A stretch of DNA of 32,492 bases from a virus. Shown here piece by piece: positions 12,997 through 20,708 of this stretch; the first letter of the stretch is position 1; each line of letters starts with the position of its first letter. Both the position numbers and the translations under genes were made by a program. The notes under the pieces are model-generated. The model searched no databases and had not been told where the DNA came from. It saw only the letters and a program-made list of their open reading frames with translations. The stretch lies in IMG/VR virus record IMGVR_UViG_3300031772_000171, positions 1 through 32,492 of that record; one strand, 5' to 3'.

Positions 12997-13896
12997 TCAG
13001 CTGCCCTTCGACAGAGCGATTTTGCAGCAGCCGTTGACGTTACCGATGCCCATCCCAACGTCTTCCCAAGCCTGCCAGCTGATCATGTTGGCACGCTTGT
13101 CAATCCAGAACTTGGTCTGGTTGAGCAGGAAGAAGTTGCCCAAGAATTGCGGCTCCGCAAAGCCGTAGATGGTCCCTTCGGGCACAACACCATTCTTGAT
13201 CGAGGTCACCAGTTTGTAGCCAAGAATCGACTGGTAGCGGTACCCGTCGACAGTGATCTCAGCAGCAATCTTGCCGCCGACATCCTTGGCCTGGAAGGCG
13301 AGGACGTCAGCGAAGTCGATCTCGTGCATCAAGATCGTCCCCAGTCTGATTTCCTTGCCCGGGAGCAGCTTGGCCAGCTGACTGAGCGCAACGCGAGTGA
13401 CAGTGGTGTCAGTCACAATAGCGCTCAAACCAGAAACGCCAATCGCTGACTCGATGTACTGGAGGAACCTCAGGTCTTCGATCTTCTGGATGTCCTTGAC
13501 ACTGTTCTCTTCGATGACCCTGGTGATAGGCATCTCGTAAGCCAGCAGTTCCTGCTCCGTTTTCTCGAATTTCTCCGAGGAAATGGTGCTGAACGGGATC
13601 GTGTAACGCTTGCCTTCGACGTACCTGCCGTCGGGCTCCGAGCGCCAGTTGATCGCCATTGCCTTGCTGTCAGGCTCGATGTCTATGATCTTGACCAGTC
13701 CATCGTGATCCTCTGAGCGCTGGCAGTCCGCCTTGGTGACGCTCACGGGTGGGAGGATCTTGCGGGCGAAGCTAACTTCACGTAGCTTCTGTCTGATGAA
13801 AGCACCAGCAGCCTCAGCGAGCTTAGGTAGCTCCTGAGGATCGCTCACAGCCTGAGAGAAGAGGCTGTTGATGGTTGCCGCATCGACTTCGTTCAT
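12997..13896 (-). CDS. Major capsid protein (HK97-fold type)
   Basis: 299 aa, the usual size for a compact HK97-fold shell subunit. The sequence has a helical N-terminal arm (LFSQAVSDPQELPKLAEAAG, AFIRQKLREVSFARKILPP), a long E-loop-like stretch and a spine helix (IEENSVKDIQKIEDLRFLQY). A C-terminal P/A-domain half follows (YRYQSILGYKLVTSIKNGVV, FFLLNQTKFWIDKRANMISW, VGMGIGNVNGCCKIALSKGS). The gene sits after scaffold-like and decoration-like genes and is followed by strong hairpins. AAAGGAGATTAGAAA precedes ATG 13896. Residues 22-27 read E-L-P-K-L-A, matching the short peptide found in other head proteins, so the first roughly 27 residues could be a cleaved propeptide; that is inference. Confidence 0.85.
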   Translation of the reverse strand: MNEVDAATINSLFSQAVSDPQELPKLAEAAGAFIRQKLREVSFARKILPPVSVTKADCQRSEDHDGLVKIIDIEPDSKAMAINWRSEPDGRYVEGKRYTIPFSTISSEKFEKTEQELLAYEMPITRVIEENSVKDIQKIEDLRFLQYIESAIGVSGLSAIVTDTTVTRVALSQLAKLLPGKEIRLGTILMHEIDFADVLAFQAKDVGGKIAAEITVDGYRYQSILGYKLVTSIKNGVVPEGTIYGFAEPQFLGNFFLLNQTKFWIDKRANMISWQAWEDVGMGIGNVNGCCKIALSKGS

Positions 13897-13927
13897 TTTC
13901 TAATCTCCTTTCCTTCCTCAGTGCTCG

Positions 13928-14407
13928 CTAAAGCATTCTGGCGTGCAGAGCGTAGCCCGAGACACCGACGAAGTACAAGAGACCGTCGGCAAGAGCTATT
14001 GGCGCCTTCGCGTAGGCGTAAACTGCATCGTGATGCTTAGCAACAGCCAACTTACCACTGTACACGGTCAACTGCGAACCAGCAACGGGAGAACCGTTGT
14101 AGTTGACATCGTACCCGTTGGATGTCACGTTTCCTTCGATGGTGCCAATCAGGCCGGTCATGCCACCGCTCGAGACTGAAGTCCCATCGGGTAGTGTACC
14201 TGTCACGTCTGGGGCGATTGAGTCATTGAACGCCAAGAAACGCGGGATCGAGGTCTTGGTTGTCGCCGAGCCAATGACGGCATTCCCATTGACGTCCAGC
14301 TCGAACCACTGTCCGTTACGAATGGTCTGGGACTGCGCAATCGGTACAGACTTACGGAAGACCATTTCGAGCGGGCTAGTGATGTTGAGGTTTACCTGCT
14401 TAGCCAT
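13928..14407 (-). CDS. Putative capsid decoration (cement) protein
   Basis: 159 aa, immediately upstream of the major capsid gene, the usual site for a decoration protein. It is beta-rich and Gly/Ser/Thr-rich with no long helix: NGQWFELDVNGNAVIGSATT, then TVSSGGMTG-like turns (GTSVSSGGMTGLIGTIEGNV), then SQLTVYSGKLAVAKHHDAVY and LADGLLYFVGVSGYALHARM. This pattern resembles small beta-barrel cement proteins that bind the capsid surface. AGGAGTGAGAGCG precedes ATG 14407. It has no E-L-x-K peptide, fitting an external protein added after prohead cleavage. A head-fibre base is an alternative. Confidence 0.62.
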   Translation of the reverse strand: MAKQVNLNITSPLEMVFRKSVPIAQSQTIRNGQWFELDVNGNAVIGSATTKTSIPRFLAFNDSIAPDVTGTLPDGTSVSSGGMTGLIGTIEGNVTSNGYDVNYNGSPVAGSQLTVYSGKLAVAKHHDAVYAYAKAPIALADGLLYFVGVSGYALHARML

Positions 14408-14423
14408 TCGCTCTCACTCCTGT

Positions 14424-14777
14424 TCATCTTGTGCCGAGCAGATAGGAAACCAAGGGATCCGCTTCCGATGAGAACGAATCACCCTTGATATGCCCTACCT
14501 TCTCGACGTCCTGTTTCCTGAGGAGCTCCTCAACCTGGGTTCCGTCGAGGTTGCATACCTCGCCGAATTTTTCCAGGGCATCCCCAGGATCCGTTTCGCC
14601 ATCGACCACCATCTGCAACACTACTTTTGCAGATTCGAGCTGCTTACTGAGGTTCTGTGCGAAGCTGGCGGTCTTCTCCAGTCCCTCTAATTTAGTGCGC
14701 AGCGTCTTATTGTCCGCCTCTAGCTGCTTGATGGCTTGAGCAGCCTTGGCCATTAAGATTCTGTCCTTGGGGTCCAT
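14424..14777 (-). CDS. Scaffold-like coiled-coil head protein, 117 aa
   Basis: I chose ATG 14777 because GGGAGG lies about 6 nt upstream; a longer frame from 14822 overlaps the preceding gene. The N-terminal half is a heptad-rich helix (KDRILMAKAAQAIKQLEADN, KTLRTKLEGLEKTASFAQNL). It continues with ESAKVVLQMVVDGETDPGDA and a short tail ending SYLLGTR. LEKTAS at residues 33-38 matches the recurrent head-operon peptide. Its position just before decoration and capsid genes and its coiled-coil character suggest a scaffold or core component. It is short for a full scaffolding protein, so the role is uncertain. Confidence 0.65.
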   Translation of the reverse strand: MDPKDRILMAKAAQAIKQLEADNKTLRTKLEGLEKTASFAQNLSKQLESAKVVLQMVVDGETDPGDALEKFGEVCNLDGTQVEELLRKQDVEKVGHIKGDSFSSEADPLVSYLLGTR

Positions 14778-14790
14778 GTTGCCTCCCACA

Positions 14791-15237
14791 TTAATTCGTC
14801 TGGGTTGCAGGCCCAGGGACATTACTACCCTGTGCAGTTCCGTCCTTCAGTCTTTTGAACAAAGTCCGATTCTTATCAGTTTTGAGTTTTTCGATCACCC
14901 GGACCCCAGTACCTTCAGTTATTTCACCGATAGTACCAGGTTCACGCATTTCATTAGCGGCACCACCACTAATCTGCGCCTCCTTGATGATCGAATCGGA
15001 GAGCTTTTCGAGGGAGGATTTAGCCTGAGGATCACCGATGGCATCCAGAATCACAGCCATAGCCAACTTATGAAAACGCTCTGGATTTGATGGTTCAGCA
15101 TTAAGTTTCGCTGAAACTTCGAGCGCTTCGGCAAGTTTGGCATATTGACTTGGTTCATCGGTTTTCACCTCTTTAGGCTCAGTCTTTTTAGACTCATTAA
15201 GTGCAGCCTCAAGAAGCTCATCCACTGTGAAGCTCAT
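14791..15237 (-). CDS. Charged helical head-operon protein, 148 aa
   Basis: Not recognised by name. It starts MSFTVDELLEAALNESKK and is rich in Lys, Glu and Ala. Helices carry YAKLAEALEVSAKLNAEPSN and SSLEKLSDSIIKEAQI, of which LEKLSD fits the shared E-K-[LT]-[AS] theme. The C-terminal third is basic and disordered-looking (VIEKLKTDKNRTLFKRLKDG, ending PGPATQTN). The ATG overlaps the end of the preceding gene by 4 nt (ATGA). Charge pattern and location between the protease and the capsid gene are consistent with a scaffold or core protein; this is inference. Confidence 0.68.
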   Translation of the reverse strand: MSFTVDELLEAALNESKKTEPKEVKTDEPSQYAKLAEALEVSAKLNAEPSNPERFHKLAMAVILDAIGDPQAKSSLEKLSDSIIKEAQISGGAANEMREPGTIGEITEGTGVRVIEKLKTDKNRTLFKRLKDGTAQGSNVPGPATQTN

Positions 15238-15455
15238 GATTTGGTCCCCTTCATTTCCTGCGCTCTCTGGCGAGCCATTTCTACTAATCCAATAACTTTA
15301 TTGGCGTTCTCCTCTTGTTCTTTAACCTGCCGTTCATATTTTCTTTTATCGATCAATTTCTGCAATTTCGAACCAGCTCCGAAACTAAAGGCGCCAACAC
15401 CGACTGGGATACCAGTCCGCATTAATTTCCTGGCTAGTTCGGACTTGGCAGCCAT
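15234..15455 (-). CDS. Small membrane-type protein, 73 aa
   Basis: Not recognised. A basic N-terminus (AAKSELARKLMRTG) is followed by a short hydrophobic glycine-rich stretch (IPVGVGAFSFGAGS). A basic amphipathic helix follows (KLQKLIDKRKYERQVKEQEE, then NKVIGLVEMARQRAQEMKG). GGAGG lies 8 nt before ATG 15455. It is separated from the upstream acidic gene by a perfect 12-bp hairpin. The composition matches other small glycine-zipper proteins of the head operon, though the hydrophobic segment is short for a full membrane span. Confidence 0.68.
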   Translation of the reverse strand: MAAKSELARKLMRTGIPVGVGAFSFGAGSKLQKLIDKRKYERQVKEQEENANKVIGLVEMARQRAQEMKGTKS

Positions 15456-15475
15456 GTCTCGCGCCTCCGAGGGAG

Positions 15476-15507
15476 GTCCCGGGCCCGTCGATTCTCGGGC
15501 CCGGGAC
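15476..15507 (-). other. Perfect 12-bp GC-rich intercistronic hairpin
   Basis: GTCCCGGGCCCG (15476-15487) and CGGGCCCGGGAC (15496-15507) pair without mismatch around an 8-nt loop. No U-tract follows on the transcript. It fills the 63-nt gap between the acidic protein gene and the 73-aa gene. It is probably an RNA-processing, stability or polymerase-pausing element. Confidence 0.85.
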
Positions 15508-15518
15508 GCCTCATTCCT

Positions 15519-15953
15519 CTACTCCTCTTCCTTTACGGCCGCAGCGAGCTTCTCAGAAAGACTCTTGGGAGTCTCTTCCTCCACCACAGTCTCTTCCTCG
15601 CTAGTAGTAGCGATCTTGGCCAGCTCGTCGGCCATAGCACGAGCCATCAGACGACCAGCTGCCTCAATCTCCTCGGCAGCAGTCTTTTCCTGAGCCTCGT
15701 ACTCGGCGTATTCGTCGATGATCTGCGCAGCAGCAGCCAGCTTAAACAGATCATGATCGAATTCCAGGCCCTCGTCCGTGAATGCCGAGACAACCTGTGC
15801 AACCTTCTCGGCATCCTCTTCGCTTAGCGCCTCGATGGCCTTATCGAGGGCGGCGTCAGCGGCTTCCTTGGTCATTCCCTCGCCCTCGGCCTCAACCTCG
15901 GCCTCGGCCTCAGGGGAACCAAACCGCTCGTTGTACAGTTCAGCAAGGCTCAT
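15519..15953 (-). CDS. Acidic head protein, paralogue of the 168-aa neighbour
   Basis: 144 aa and strongly acidic (PEAEAEVEAEGEG near residues 14-26, SEEETVVEEE near 118-127). Residues 100-116 read GRLMARAMADELAKIAT, closely matching GRFMARGFLDELQKLGS of the gene just upstream, so the two are probably diverged duplicates. It also holds EKTA (89-92) and SEKLAAAV, all variants of the short peptide shared by head proteins. AAAGGAGGAAGCGA precedes ATG 15953. There is no membrane segment. Acidic, helical proteins encoded between protease and capsid are often scaffold or prohead-core components; that reading is inferred. Confidence 0.72.
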   Translation of the reverse strand: MSLAELYNERFGSPEAEAEVEAEGEGMTKEAADAALDKAIEALSEEDAEKVAQVVSAFTDEGLEFDHDLFKLAAAAQIIDEYAEYEAQEKTAAEEIEAAGRLMARAMADELAKIATTSEEETVVEEETPKSLSEKLAAAVKEEE

Positions 15954-15977
15954 TCGCTTCCTCCTTTGCTGACGCCG

Positions 15978-16484
15978 TTAGGCGTTTGTCTCGGTCGCGG
16001 GTGCTGGAGTGGGTTTGACCTTACGAGCGGTCGCGATGATTTTCTTCACGACGCTCTGCATTGCCACGTCCTTGGTGGGGGTATCGGGGCGATGTTTGGC
16101 TTCAATCGCCGCCTTAACCTTAGCCAGCACCTTTGAACCTTCCTGAGGTGTAGAAGCATCAGCTTGCTGCTGAACTTTCTTCCCACCGCCCATTTCCCAA
16201 TCAGAGCCCAGTTTCTGGAGCTCGTCGAGGAAGCCACGAGCCATGAAACGACCGAGAACAGTGGCTTCCTCAGCCAGTTTCTCAGCTTCGGCATGCTTCT
16301 CGCTTTCCTCCACCTCCGAGATAACTTTCGCTGCCTCTTCAGGAGTCAAATTCAACTCCTTGGCAACCTGAGCGACAACATCATCATCATCGCCACCATC
16401 AACAGCAGCTGCCGCTTTCTCGGTTTCGGAAGGAGCGCTGGTGTCCTCGAGCATTTGCGCGAGGATTTCACTTACTGTCGGCAT
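15978..16484 (-). CDS. Acidic head protein with D-E-L-Q-K-L-G motif, 168 aa
   Basis: 168 aa. The N-terminal half is acidic and alanine rich (SETEKAAAAVDGGDDDDVVA, then NLTPEEAAKVISEVEESEKH). Residues 78-93, GRFMARGFLDELQKLG, form the clearest internal copy of the shared peptide, and EAEKLAEEA precedes it. The C-terminal third is basic (KVKAAIEAKHRPDTPTKDVA, KKIIATARKVKPTPAPATET). The switch from acidic to basic halves is unusual. It lies directly after the protease gene in transcription order and is paralogous to the next gene. GGGAGACGAAGG precedes ATG 16484. A prohead scaffold or core role is plausible. Confidence 0.72.
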   Translation of the reverse strand: MPTVSEILAQMLEDTSAPSETEKAAAAVDGGDDDDVVAQVAKELNLTPEEAAKVISEVEESEKHAEAEKLAEEATVLGRFMARGFLDELQKLGSDWEMGGGKKVQQQADASTPQEGSKVLAKVKAAIEAKHRPDTPTKDVAMQSVVKKIIATARKVKPTPAPATETNA

Positions 16485-16502
16485 CCTTCGTCTCCCTTCC
16501 TG

Positions 16503-19367
16503 CTAGACAAATTTTCGCGCACCAGCGTACGCCCCAATGGCTCCTGCAGAACCAAGAAGTCCTGGATGCTTTTCAGCGAACGTTTGCGCGACATTTTTGC
16601 TTTTCCCGCTACGCTGCAAGTGAGCAGAATAGAGGTATGGAGCAAAAAGGCCTGCACCCGCCAGGGCCGCTCGATGAATTGCACCTGATTCCTTAGTCAT
16701 GCCGAGCATAGCATTGAACATCTCCTCTGACGAAGCGGTGCGCCCCTCCGGTAGAAGATGTGCATGCTTCACTATGGTACTACGCGAAACTGATTCGTCC
16801 CAACCCATTAGACTTTGACGGTACTGCTGATAGACCATGACATTTGTCATGGTTTTATCGGAAGCCGTCTTCGCTGTTTGACGACTACCTAATTCAGCAG
16901 CCCGTCTAGTTATCCAAGGAGCCAAAGCCGATCTTTCTGTCAAGAATGGTAGCAGTAACTCAATAGCTGCTGTCTTAATGGCCCCTTCGTCCACTATTGG
17001 CCGTATGTTCTGGGCTGGTTCGCCACGCCTGATCTTGATGATGATGATCCTCGTGACTTCATTAGGTTTCGCAACCATGCCTAGACCGGCCATGGATGAC
17101 AAGATCTGATGCAGAGGGAAATCACTAAGCCTCTCAAGAGTCTCGCGAGGCAGATCCTTTTCAGTCGATGAAATGAGGCGTGCTCTGTCGCTGAGACTCT
17201 TGAGTTGTTTAATCTTCGCCCTGTCTGCACCATCACTAAGATCCTGTGAACTCATTATTGCGGGAACCTCTTTTTTAATCTCACCTTCCTTTCTTTCGAA
17301 CGCAAGTTTGGCTTGCGCAACCTTGACTCTCTCGGCGATGACAGCACTAGGAATGCTGCAATGATTCAAGGTGTAAGCTCCACACCCAGTATCATCATCG
17401 CCTAGAAGAGTCTTTGAAGCTGTTGTTGCTGATGCCAATTTCATCAGCGTCATCGCTATTTTATCAGCAGGAATTAGCACTCTGGAAATATCAAAGAATC
17501 TAGGCATCGTATTAACCGCATAGACTTTATGTCCGTTAGACCATGTCTCATTCATGGCCGTCTTAAGATGTTCACAATATTCATCAACTTTTTTGGATCT
17601 GTGATGACAAACACTGCAAGAATCAAACGGAACTTTACAATTATGAACAGCAACATCATTTACTATATAGGAATTATCGCCCTTAACTTCGAAATTGTAG
17701 ACATAACCACTATAGATCTGTCGGGTAATACTCTTAATTTGGCGATAGATTGATCCATTGAAATTTCCAATATGCCTAGTTACTGAATTAGCGCGGACAA
17801 AAGGTCGAACATCAGAATATTCCAAAAGTTGATTAGCGCTCTCAGGATCGATCATCAATGCATACTTTTGTTTGTGCCCTAGACGATATCCGGTCCTCAT
17901 CGAGGGCCAATTGGTGCACAATCTGTTGGCTATTCCACAACTGTTGGCCAGAGCATGCATTTGCTCAGCCAAATCTTTGGAACAAGTATAAACTTGAATC
18001 TGTTCTGCCAGAGAGGCATCCCCATTCAGATAAGCTCCGATCAATTCCATCTTGAGGTGACGTGGCCACTGCATGATGGAGGAATGAATCCTCTTCTGAT
18101 CGGAGTATTCCCCACAATATTTGTAGAAGATCGGGGCAACTTTATGGTTATAGGCCCGCACTTCGGAACAAGTGCCATGTTTCTCACCATAGCTATTGTA
18201 GATCTTGGCGTTCGTGTCAAACTCAGATTTGAAGAGATCTACGCACTCCTGCACATAACTTTCACCGGCTGCAAAGGACAGAACTGTCGCACTGTGCTTT
18301 CCCTTATGTTTTAAGTAGCTGCCTTCAGCCAGGAAATAACCAAAAAGCCAGGCGATCCCAGGAGTAACCCAAGAAGGCGCTTTGCCCTGCGATGCAGGAG
18401 TGAGTAGAAAATCTCCAGGAGCCAATTCTTTAGCATCAGTAAACTTGAATGGCATAGTTGGTATTTTAGGAAGTTGTGAATAATTCTCACGAATACAATT
18501 ATGATTATCTCCACGTAGTTTATTGTGATGTCCAATTTTGAATCTGTTTTTGGTTGGAATTGCGAAACTGTACTTACCAGCAATAGATGTTTCTAACTTC
18601 TCTCCACACCCACATCGACAATAACGATCTAGTTCGCTAGCCCAGAAAGGATGCTCAGGAGTGGCAATGATTTTATTCTCCACTCCAAAGACTTCTATCT
18701 CATAAACTTCGCCATCATACCAACGACGTTGTGTATTGAGTACATTACCAATATTGCCAAGATGAGTTATTACTTCGTTCCCTGGAATTATATTCGAAAT
18801 CTTAATGCGTCGACCATCTGCCATCTGGACTATAGCGTCTTCAGTAAAACAGCCCATAGACCAGATAACGGATCCATTCTTGTCAATGTCATTAACAATA
18901 TCTGGTGCCTTCGCACGATCAGCTGCCAGAATCAAAAGAATGCGATGCATTTCCTTGTCATAAATTGGCAAATCAACCTTACCAAAAGAATTGGCTGGAT
19001 CTTTATTGACGTGATGTTTAAAAATGTGCGCCGATAAGAAGGTCTTATAGCGCGGGAGGGGGACTCCGGTGTAGGGTGACGGGTTCCTACCAGCTTCCAT
19101 TGGGGTCTGGATGCCGAGGAGATCCTTCTCGAAGAAGGCGTCACCGTTTACGTTACTACCCCAGAAATCCGCCGCTCCCAGCGCTACTATGAGTAAGTAA
19201 AGGAACTGTGGATCTGGCTCAAGACGTTCGAGGTAGTCTTTGACTTCGGGAGGTAACGTTCCGGCAGTCTTCTGGAAAACAGCTGCGCTCATCCTGGTTA
19301 GAATGCGAGTGTTCGGCTCGCCGAAGCGGTCGAACGCAGGAATCTCGAGCAGCTTGTCCATTGACAT
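16503..19367 (-). CDS. Prohead maturation protease interrupted by an intein
   Basis: Precursor of 954 aa; after splicing the extein would be about 550 aa. The extein N-part has GSNVNGDAFFEKDLLG (residues 70-85), then AHIFKHHVNKDPANSFGKVD with His118/His119, and ends with GSVIWSMG (165-172). In S78/U35-type prohead proteases a His near N-K-D...G and a Ser in S-[IM]-G form the active site, so Ser170 is the predicted nucleophile. The C-part resumes CKVPFDSCSVCHHR...DEYCEHL (Cys577, 584, 587, 598), a zinc-knuckle-like cluster I associate with large-phage head proteases. A long helical C-terminal region follows, ending in a glycine-rich LGSAGAIGAYAGARKF, possibly scaffold-like. QKTAG at 32-36 may be an autocleavage site (inference). 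Alternative: another head protein with this active-site-like fold. Confidence 0.8.
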   Translation of the reverse strand: MSMDKLLEIPAFDRFGEPNTRILTRMSAAVFQKTAGTLPPEVKDYLERLEPDPQFLYLLIVALGAADFWGSNVNGDAFFEKDLLGIQTPMEAGRNPSPYTGVPLPRYKTFLSAHIFKHHVNKDPANSFGKVDLPIYDKEMHRILLILAADRAKAPDIVNDIDKNGSVIWSMGCFTEDAIVQMADGRRIKISNIIPGNEVITHLGNIGNVLNTQRRWYDGEVYEIEVFGVENKIIATPEHPFWASELDRYCRCGCGEKLETSIAGKYSFAIPTKNRFKIGHHNKLRGDNHNCIRENYSQLPKIPTMPFKFTDAKELAPGDFLLTPASQGKAPSWVTPGIAWLFGYFLAEGSYLKHKGKHSATVLSFAAGESYVQECVDLFKSEFDTNAKIYNSYGEKHGTCSEVRAYNHKVAPIFYKYCGEYSDQKRIHSSIMQWPRHLKMELIGAYLNGDASLAEQIQVYTCSKDLAEQMHALANSCGIANRLCTNWPSMRTGYRLGHKQKYALMIDPESANQLLEYSDVRPFVRANSVTRHIGNFNGSIYRQIKSITRQIYSGYVYNFEVKGDNSYIVNDVAVHNCKVPFDSCSVCHHRSKKVDEYCEHLKTAMNETWSNGHKVYAVNTMPRFFDISRVLIPADKIAMTLMKLASATTASKTLLGDDDTGCGAYTLNHCSIPSAVIAERVKVAQAKLAFERKEGEIKKEVPAIMSSQDLSDGADRAKIKQLKSLSDRARLISSTEKDLPRETLERLSDFPLHQILSSMAGLGMVAKPNEVTRIIIIKIRRGEPAQNIRPIVDEGAIKTAAIELLLPFLTERSALAPWITRRAAELGSRQTAKTASDKTMTNVMVYQQYRQSLMGWDESVSRSTIVKHAHLLPEGRTASSEEMFNAMLGMTKESGAIHRAALAGAGLFAPYLYSAHLQRSGKSKNVAQTFAEKHPGLLGSAGAIGAYAGARKFV
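17640..18851 (-). mobile_element. Large intein with LAGLIDADG homing endonuclease
   Basis: Residues 173-576 of the protease precursor, 404 aa. Splicing block A is CFTEDAIVQMADGRRIKI with Cys173 first. Block B is IIATPEHPFWA. Blocks F and G are GYVYNFEVKGDNSYIVNDV and AVHN, ending His-Asn576. The +1 extein residue is Cys577. Two LAGLIDADG helices are present, WLFGYFLAEGSY (acidic Glu348) and LIGAYLNGDAS (Asp450), both with the metal-binding acid kept, so the endonuclease may be active. A CRCGCG cluster (249-254) with KIGHHN resembles a small zinc element between splicing and nuclease parts. All splicing residues are intact, so efficient protein splicing is expected. Confidence 0.96.
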
Positions 19368-19370
19368 CAG

Positions 19371-19913
19371 TTAGTCTTTCGATGCTCTTCCTGCAGCCAC
19401 GCCACCAGCACCAGCAGCTGCCGTACCGCCCATGCCGATCAGAGCAGCTTTCTCGGCTGCTGACATGGTACCCCAGGCTTTGCCGATGGTGCCTTTGCCT
19501 TTGGTAGCAATGCCTCCCCACATCTTCTTCAGGGAGCTACCAAAGGGCGAGAACATTGACTTTGCAACAGCCGCAGCTTTCTCGGTCTCAGGAGCGCTTT
19601 TCTTACTAGCGCGACCCAGACCGAAACCACCTGCACCAGCTACGCCAGCAGCAGTTGCGCCAGCAGCTACAGGATGCTTCTTCACGAAGGCTTTCCCGGC
19701 CGCCCCCCAGCCTTTAACTTTCCCGCTGACTTTTTTGCCAACATCTTTGGCTTTGGCCACAGCGGCTTTGCCGACTTTCTTGCCCTTGGCCAGAGCACTT
19801 TTGCCAGCCTTTTTCGCGGCGGCAATCATGCCCTTTGCACTGACAGCGTCTTTTTCGAGGTCCTCGTCAGTGCAGGTCTCAATGTACGCCTTTGTAAACT
19901 CCTGCAGGTTCAT
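19371..19913 (-). CDS. Lys/Ala-rich protein with two glycine-zipper helices, 180 aa
   Basis: Function unknown. It begins MNLQEFTKAYIETCTDEDLE, related in layout to the MNLQQF start of the 155-aa protein at 22473-22940. A very basic, alanine-rich stretch follows (AAKKAGKSALAKGKKVGKAA), histone- or DNA-binding-like, with K-x-G-K-K repeats. Two hydrophobic Gly/Ala helices follow: AAGATAAGVAGAGGFGLGRA and LIGMGGTAAAGAGGVAAGRA, each ending in a basic Arg-Ala-Ser-Lys cap. ETEKAA between them fits the shared head peptide. GGAGG precedes ATG 19913. I infer a capsid-internal, possibly DNA-associated and ejected protein. Confidence 0.72.
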   Translation of the reverse strand: MNLQEFTKAYIETCTDEDLEKDAVSAKGMIAAAKKAGKSALAKGKKVGKAAVAKAKDVGKKVSGKVKGWGAAGKAFVKKHPVAAGATAAGVAGAGGFGLGRASKKSAPETEKAAAVAKSMFSPFGSSLKKMWGGIATKGKGTIGKAWGTMSAAEKAALIGMGGTAAAGAGGVAAGRASKD

Positions 19914-19929
19914 CTTCTGCCTCCTTCAA

Positions 19930-19976
19930 CCGGGCCTCTGTGGGCCCTCCATTATGACCGAGGCGCACAGGCCCGG
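19930..19976 (-). other. GC-rich intercistronic hairpin
   Basis: CCGGGCCT (19930-19937) pairs with AGGCCCGG (19969-19976) around a 31-nt loop in the 77-nt gap between two head genes. There is no U-tract. It is similar in kind to the 15476-15507 hairpin and may regulate mRNA stability. Confidence 0.65.
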
Positions 19977-19990
19977 TCGAACCTTCATCT

Positions 19991-20365
19991 TCAGTCGATC
20001 CTCTGTCTGGCTGCATCTATCCTTCTGTTCACCTTAATGGTGTCTGGATCCCAGGGTTGCTTGAGGCCAGGTTTGGGCAAAGCGGCTGCCCTAGCTGCAT
20101 TGGCTTTCGCGTAATTTGTTAGCCAAGCAGGATTGGTTTTAACGGCATTCGTAGCAATTGTTTTTGTTCCTTTACTAAATAGACCAGTTAGTTTGCCACC
20201 AATGTTTTTAGCAAAATCACCAATGCCCGCTTTCTTCAGCAACTCTTCATCATAACCTAACTTAACGAGCTCATCAATAAAGGCATCTGCGAAGATCTGT
20301 TCAGCAGTCTTCTCGAGCTCGACGATCTTGGTGCGTTCAGCTAGCTTTTCGAGCAGTGAGCTCAT
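19991..20365 (-). CDS. Head-operon protein with repeated E-L-x-K motifs, 124 aa
   Basis: Not recognised by family. The N-terminus contains three copies of the shared peptide: LLEKLAERT (4-12), ELEKTAEQ (16-23) and AFIDELVKLGYD (28-39), then ELLKKAGIG. The sequence QIFADAFIDELVKLG resembles the motif region of the acidic paralogues at 15519-16484. The C-terminal 75 residues are basic and Ala/Pro-rich (LFSKGTKTIATNAVKTNPAW, AKANAARAAALPKPGLKQPW). ATG 20365 has AGAGGATAGAC upstream and overlaps the preceding gene by 29 nt. It is a probable capsid-internal protein. Confidence 0.7.
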   Translation of the reverse strand: MSSLLEKLAERTKIVELEKTAEQIFADAFIDELVKLGYDEELLKKAGIGDFAKNIGGKLTGLFSKGTKTIATNAVKTNPAWLTNYAKANAARAAALPKPGLKQPWDPDTIKVNRRIDAARQRID

Positions 20366-20708
20366 GTCTATCCTCTCCCCACAAGAAGTTCGTGGTCACT
20401 ATTTCCTCGTATTTCATCGGATAATCCTGGGATTCAATTAACTCCCCAGGTTTAGCCAGGCGGTATGGATCAGCCAGGTTTTGCTTTAATGTAGCATATA
20501 GATTTTCTTCAGAAGTCTTAGGGGCTACTTTGATGACCTGGTTCTTGGTTCTTATCTTAATCTTGGTTGGGATTGAAAGCAGGCATTTGATCAATTGGAC
20601 GATCACCTTGGTGTCGCCTTGGATGCGTATCTGTCCGCCTTCCAATGTCACATCAGCAGCCTTAACAGGCTTACTGGCAAGACGGTCACGTACCACTACT
20701 AAATTCAT
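20337..20708 (-). CDS. Small alpha/beta phage protein, 123 aa
   Basis: Not recognised. ATG 20708 overlaps the upstream stop (TGATG), indicating coupling. The N-terminal 65 residues look like a compact beta domain (VTLEGGQIRIQGDTKVIVQL, LSIPTKIKIRTKNQVIKVAP). A helical stretch follows (ENLYATLKQNLADPYRLAKP), then a C-terminus with YEEIVTTNFLWGEDRHEL. No membrane segment is present and no clear E-L-x-K peptide, which sets it apart from its neighbours in the head cluster. It may be an assembly accessory or a head protein added by another route. Confidence 0.68.
   Translation of the reverse strand: MNLVVVRDRLASKPVKAADVTLEGGQIRIQGDTKVIVQLIKCLLSIPTKIKIRTKNQVIKVAPKTSEENLYATLKQNLADPYRLAKPGELIESQDYPMKYEEIVTTNFLWGEDRHELTARKAS

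Noticed and set aside
19432-20037. Plus-strand open frame of about 200 residues opposite the head genes
   Set aside because: Ala/Pro/Phe-rich antisense shadow of Lys/Ala/Gly-rich genes on the minus strand, with no ribosome site.
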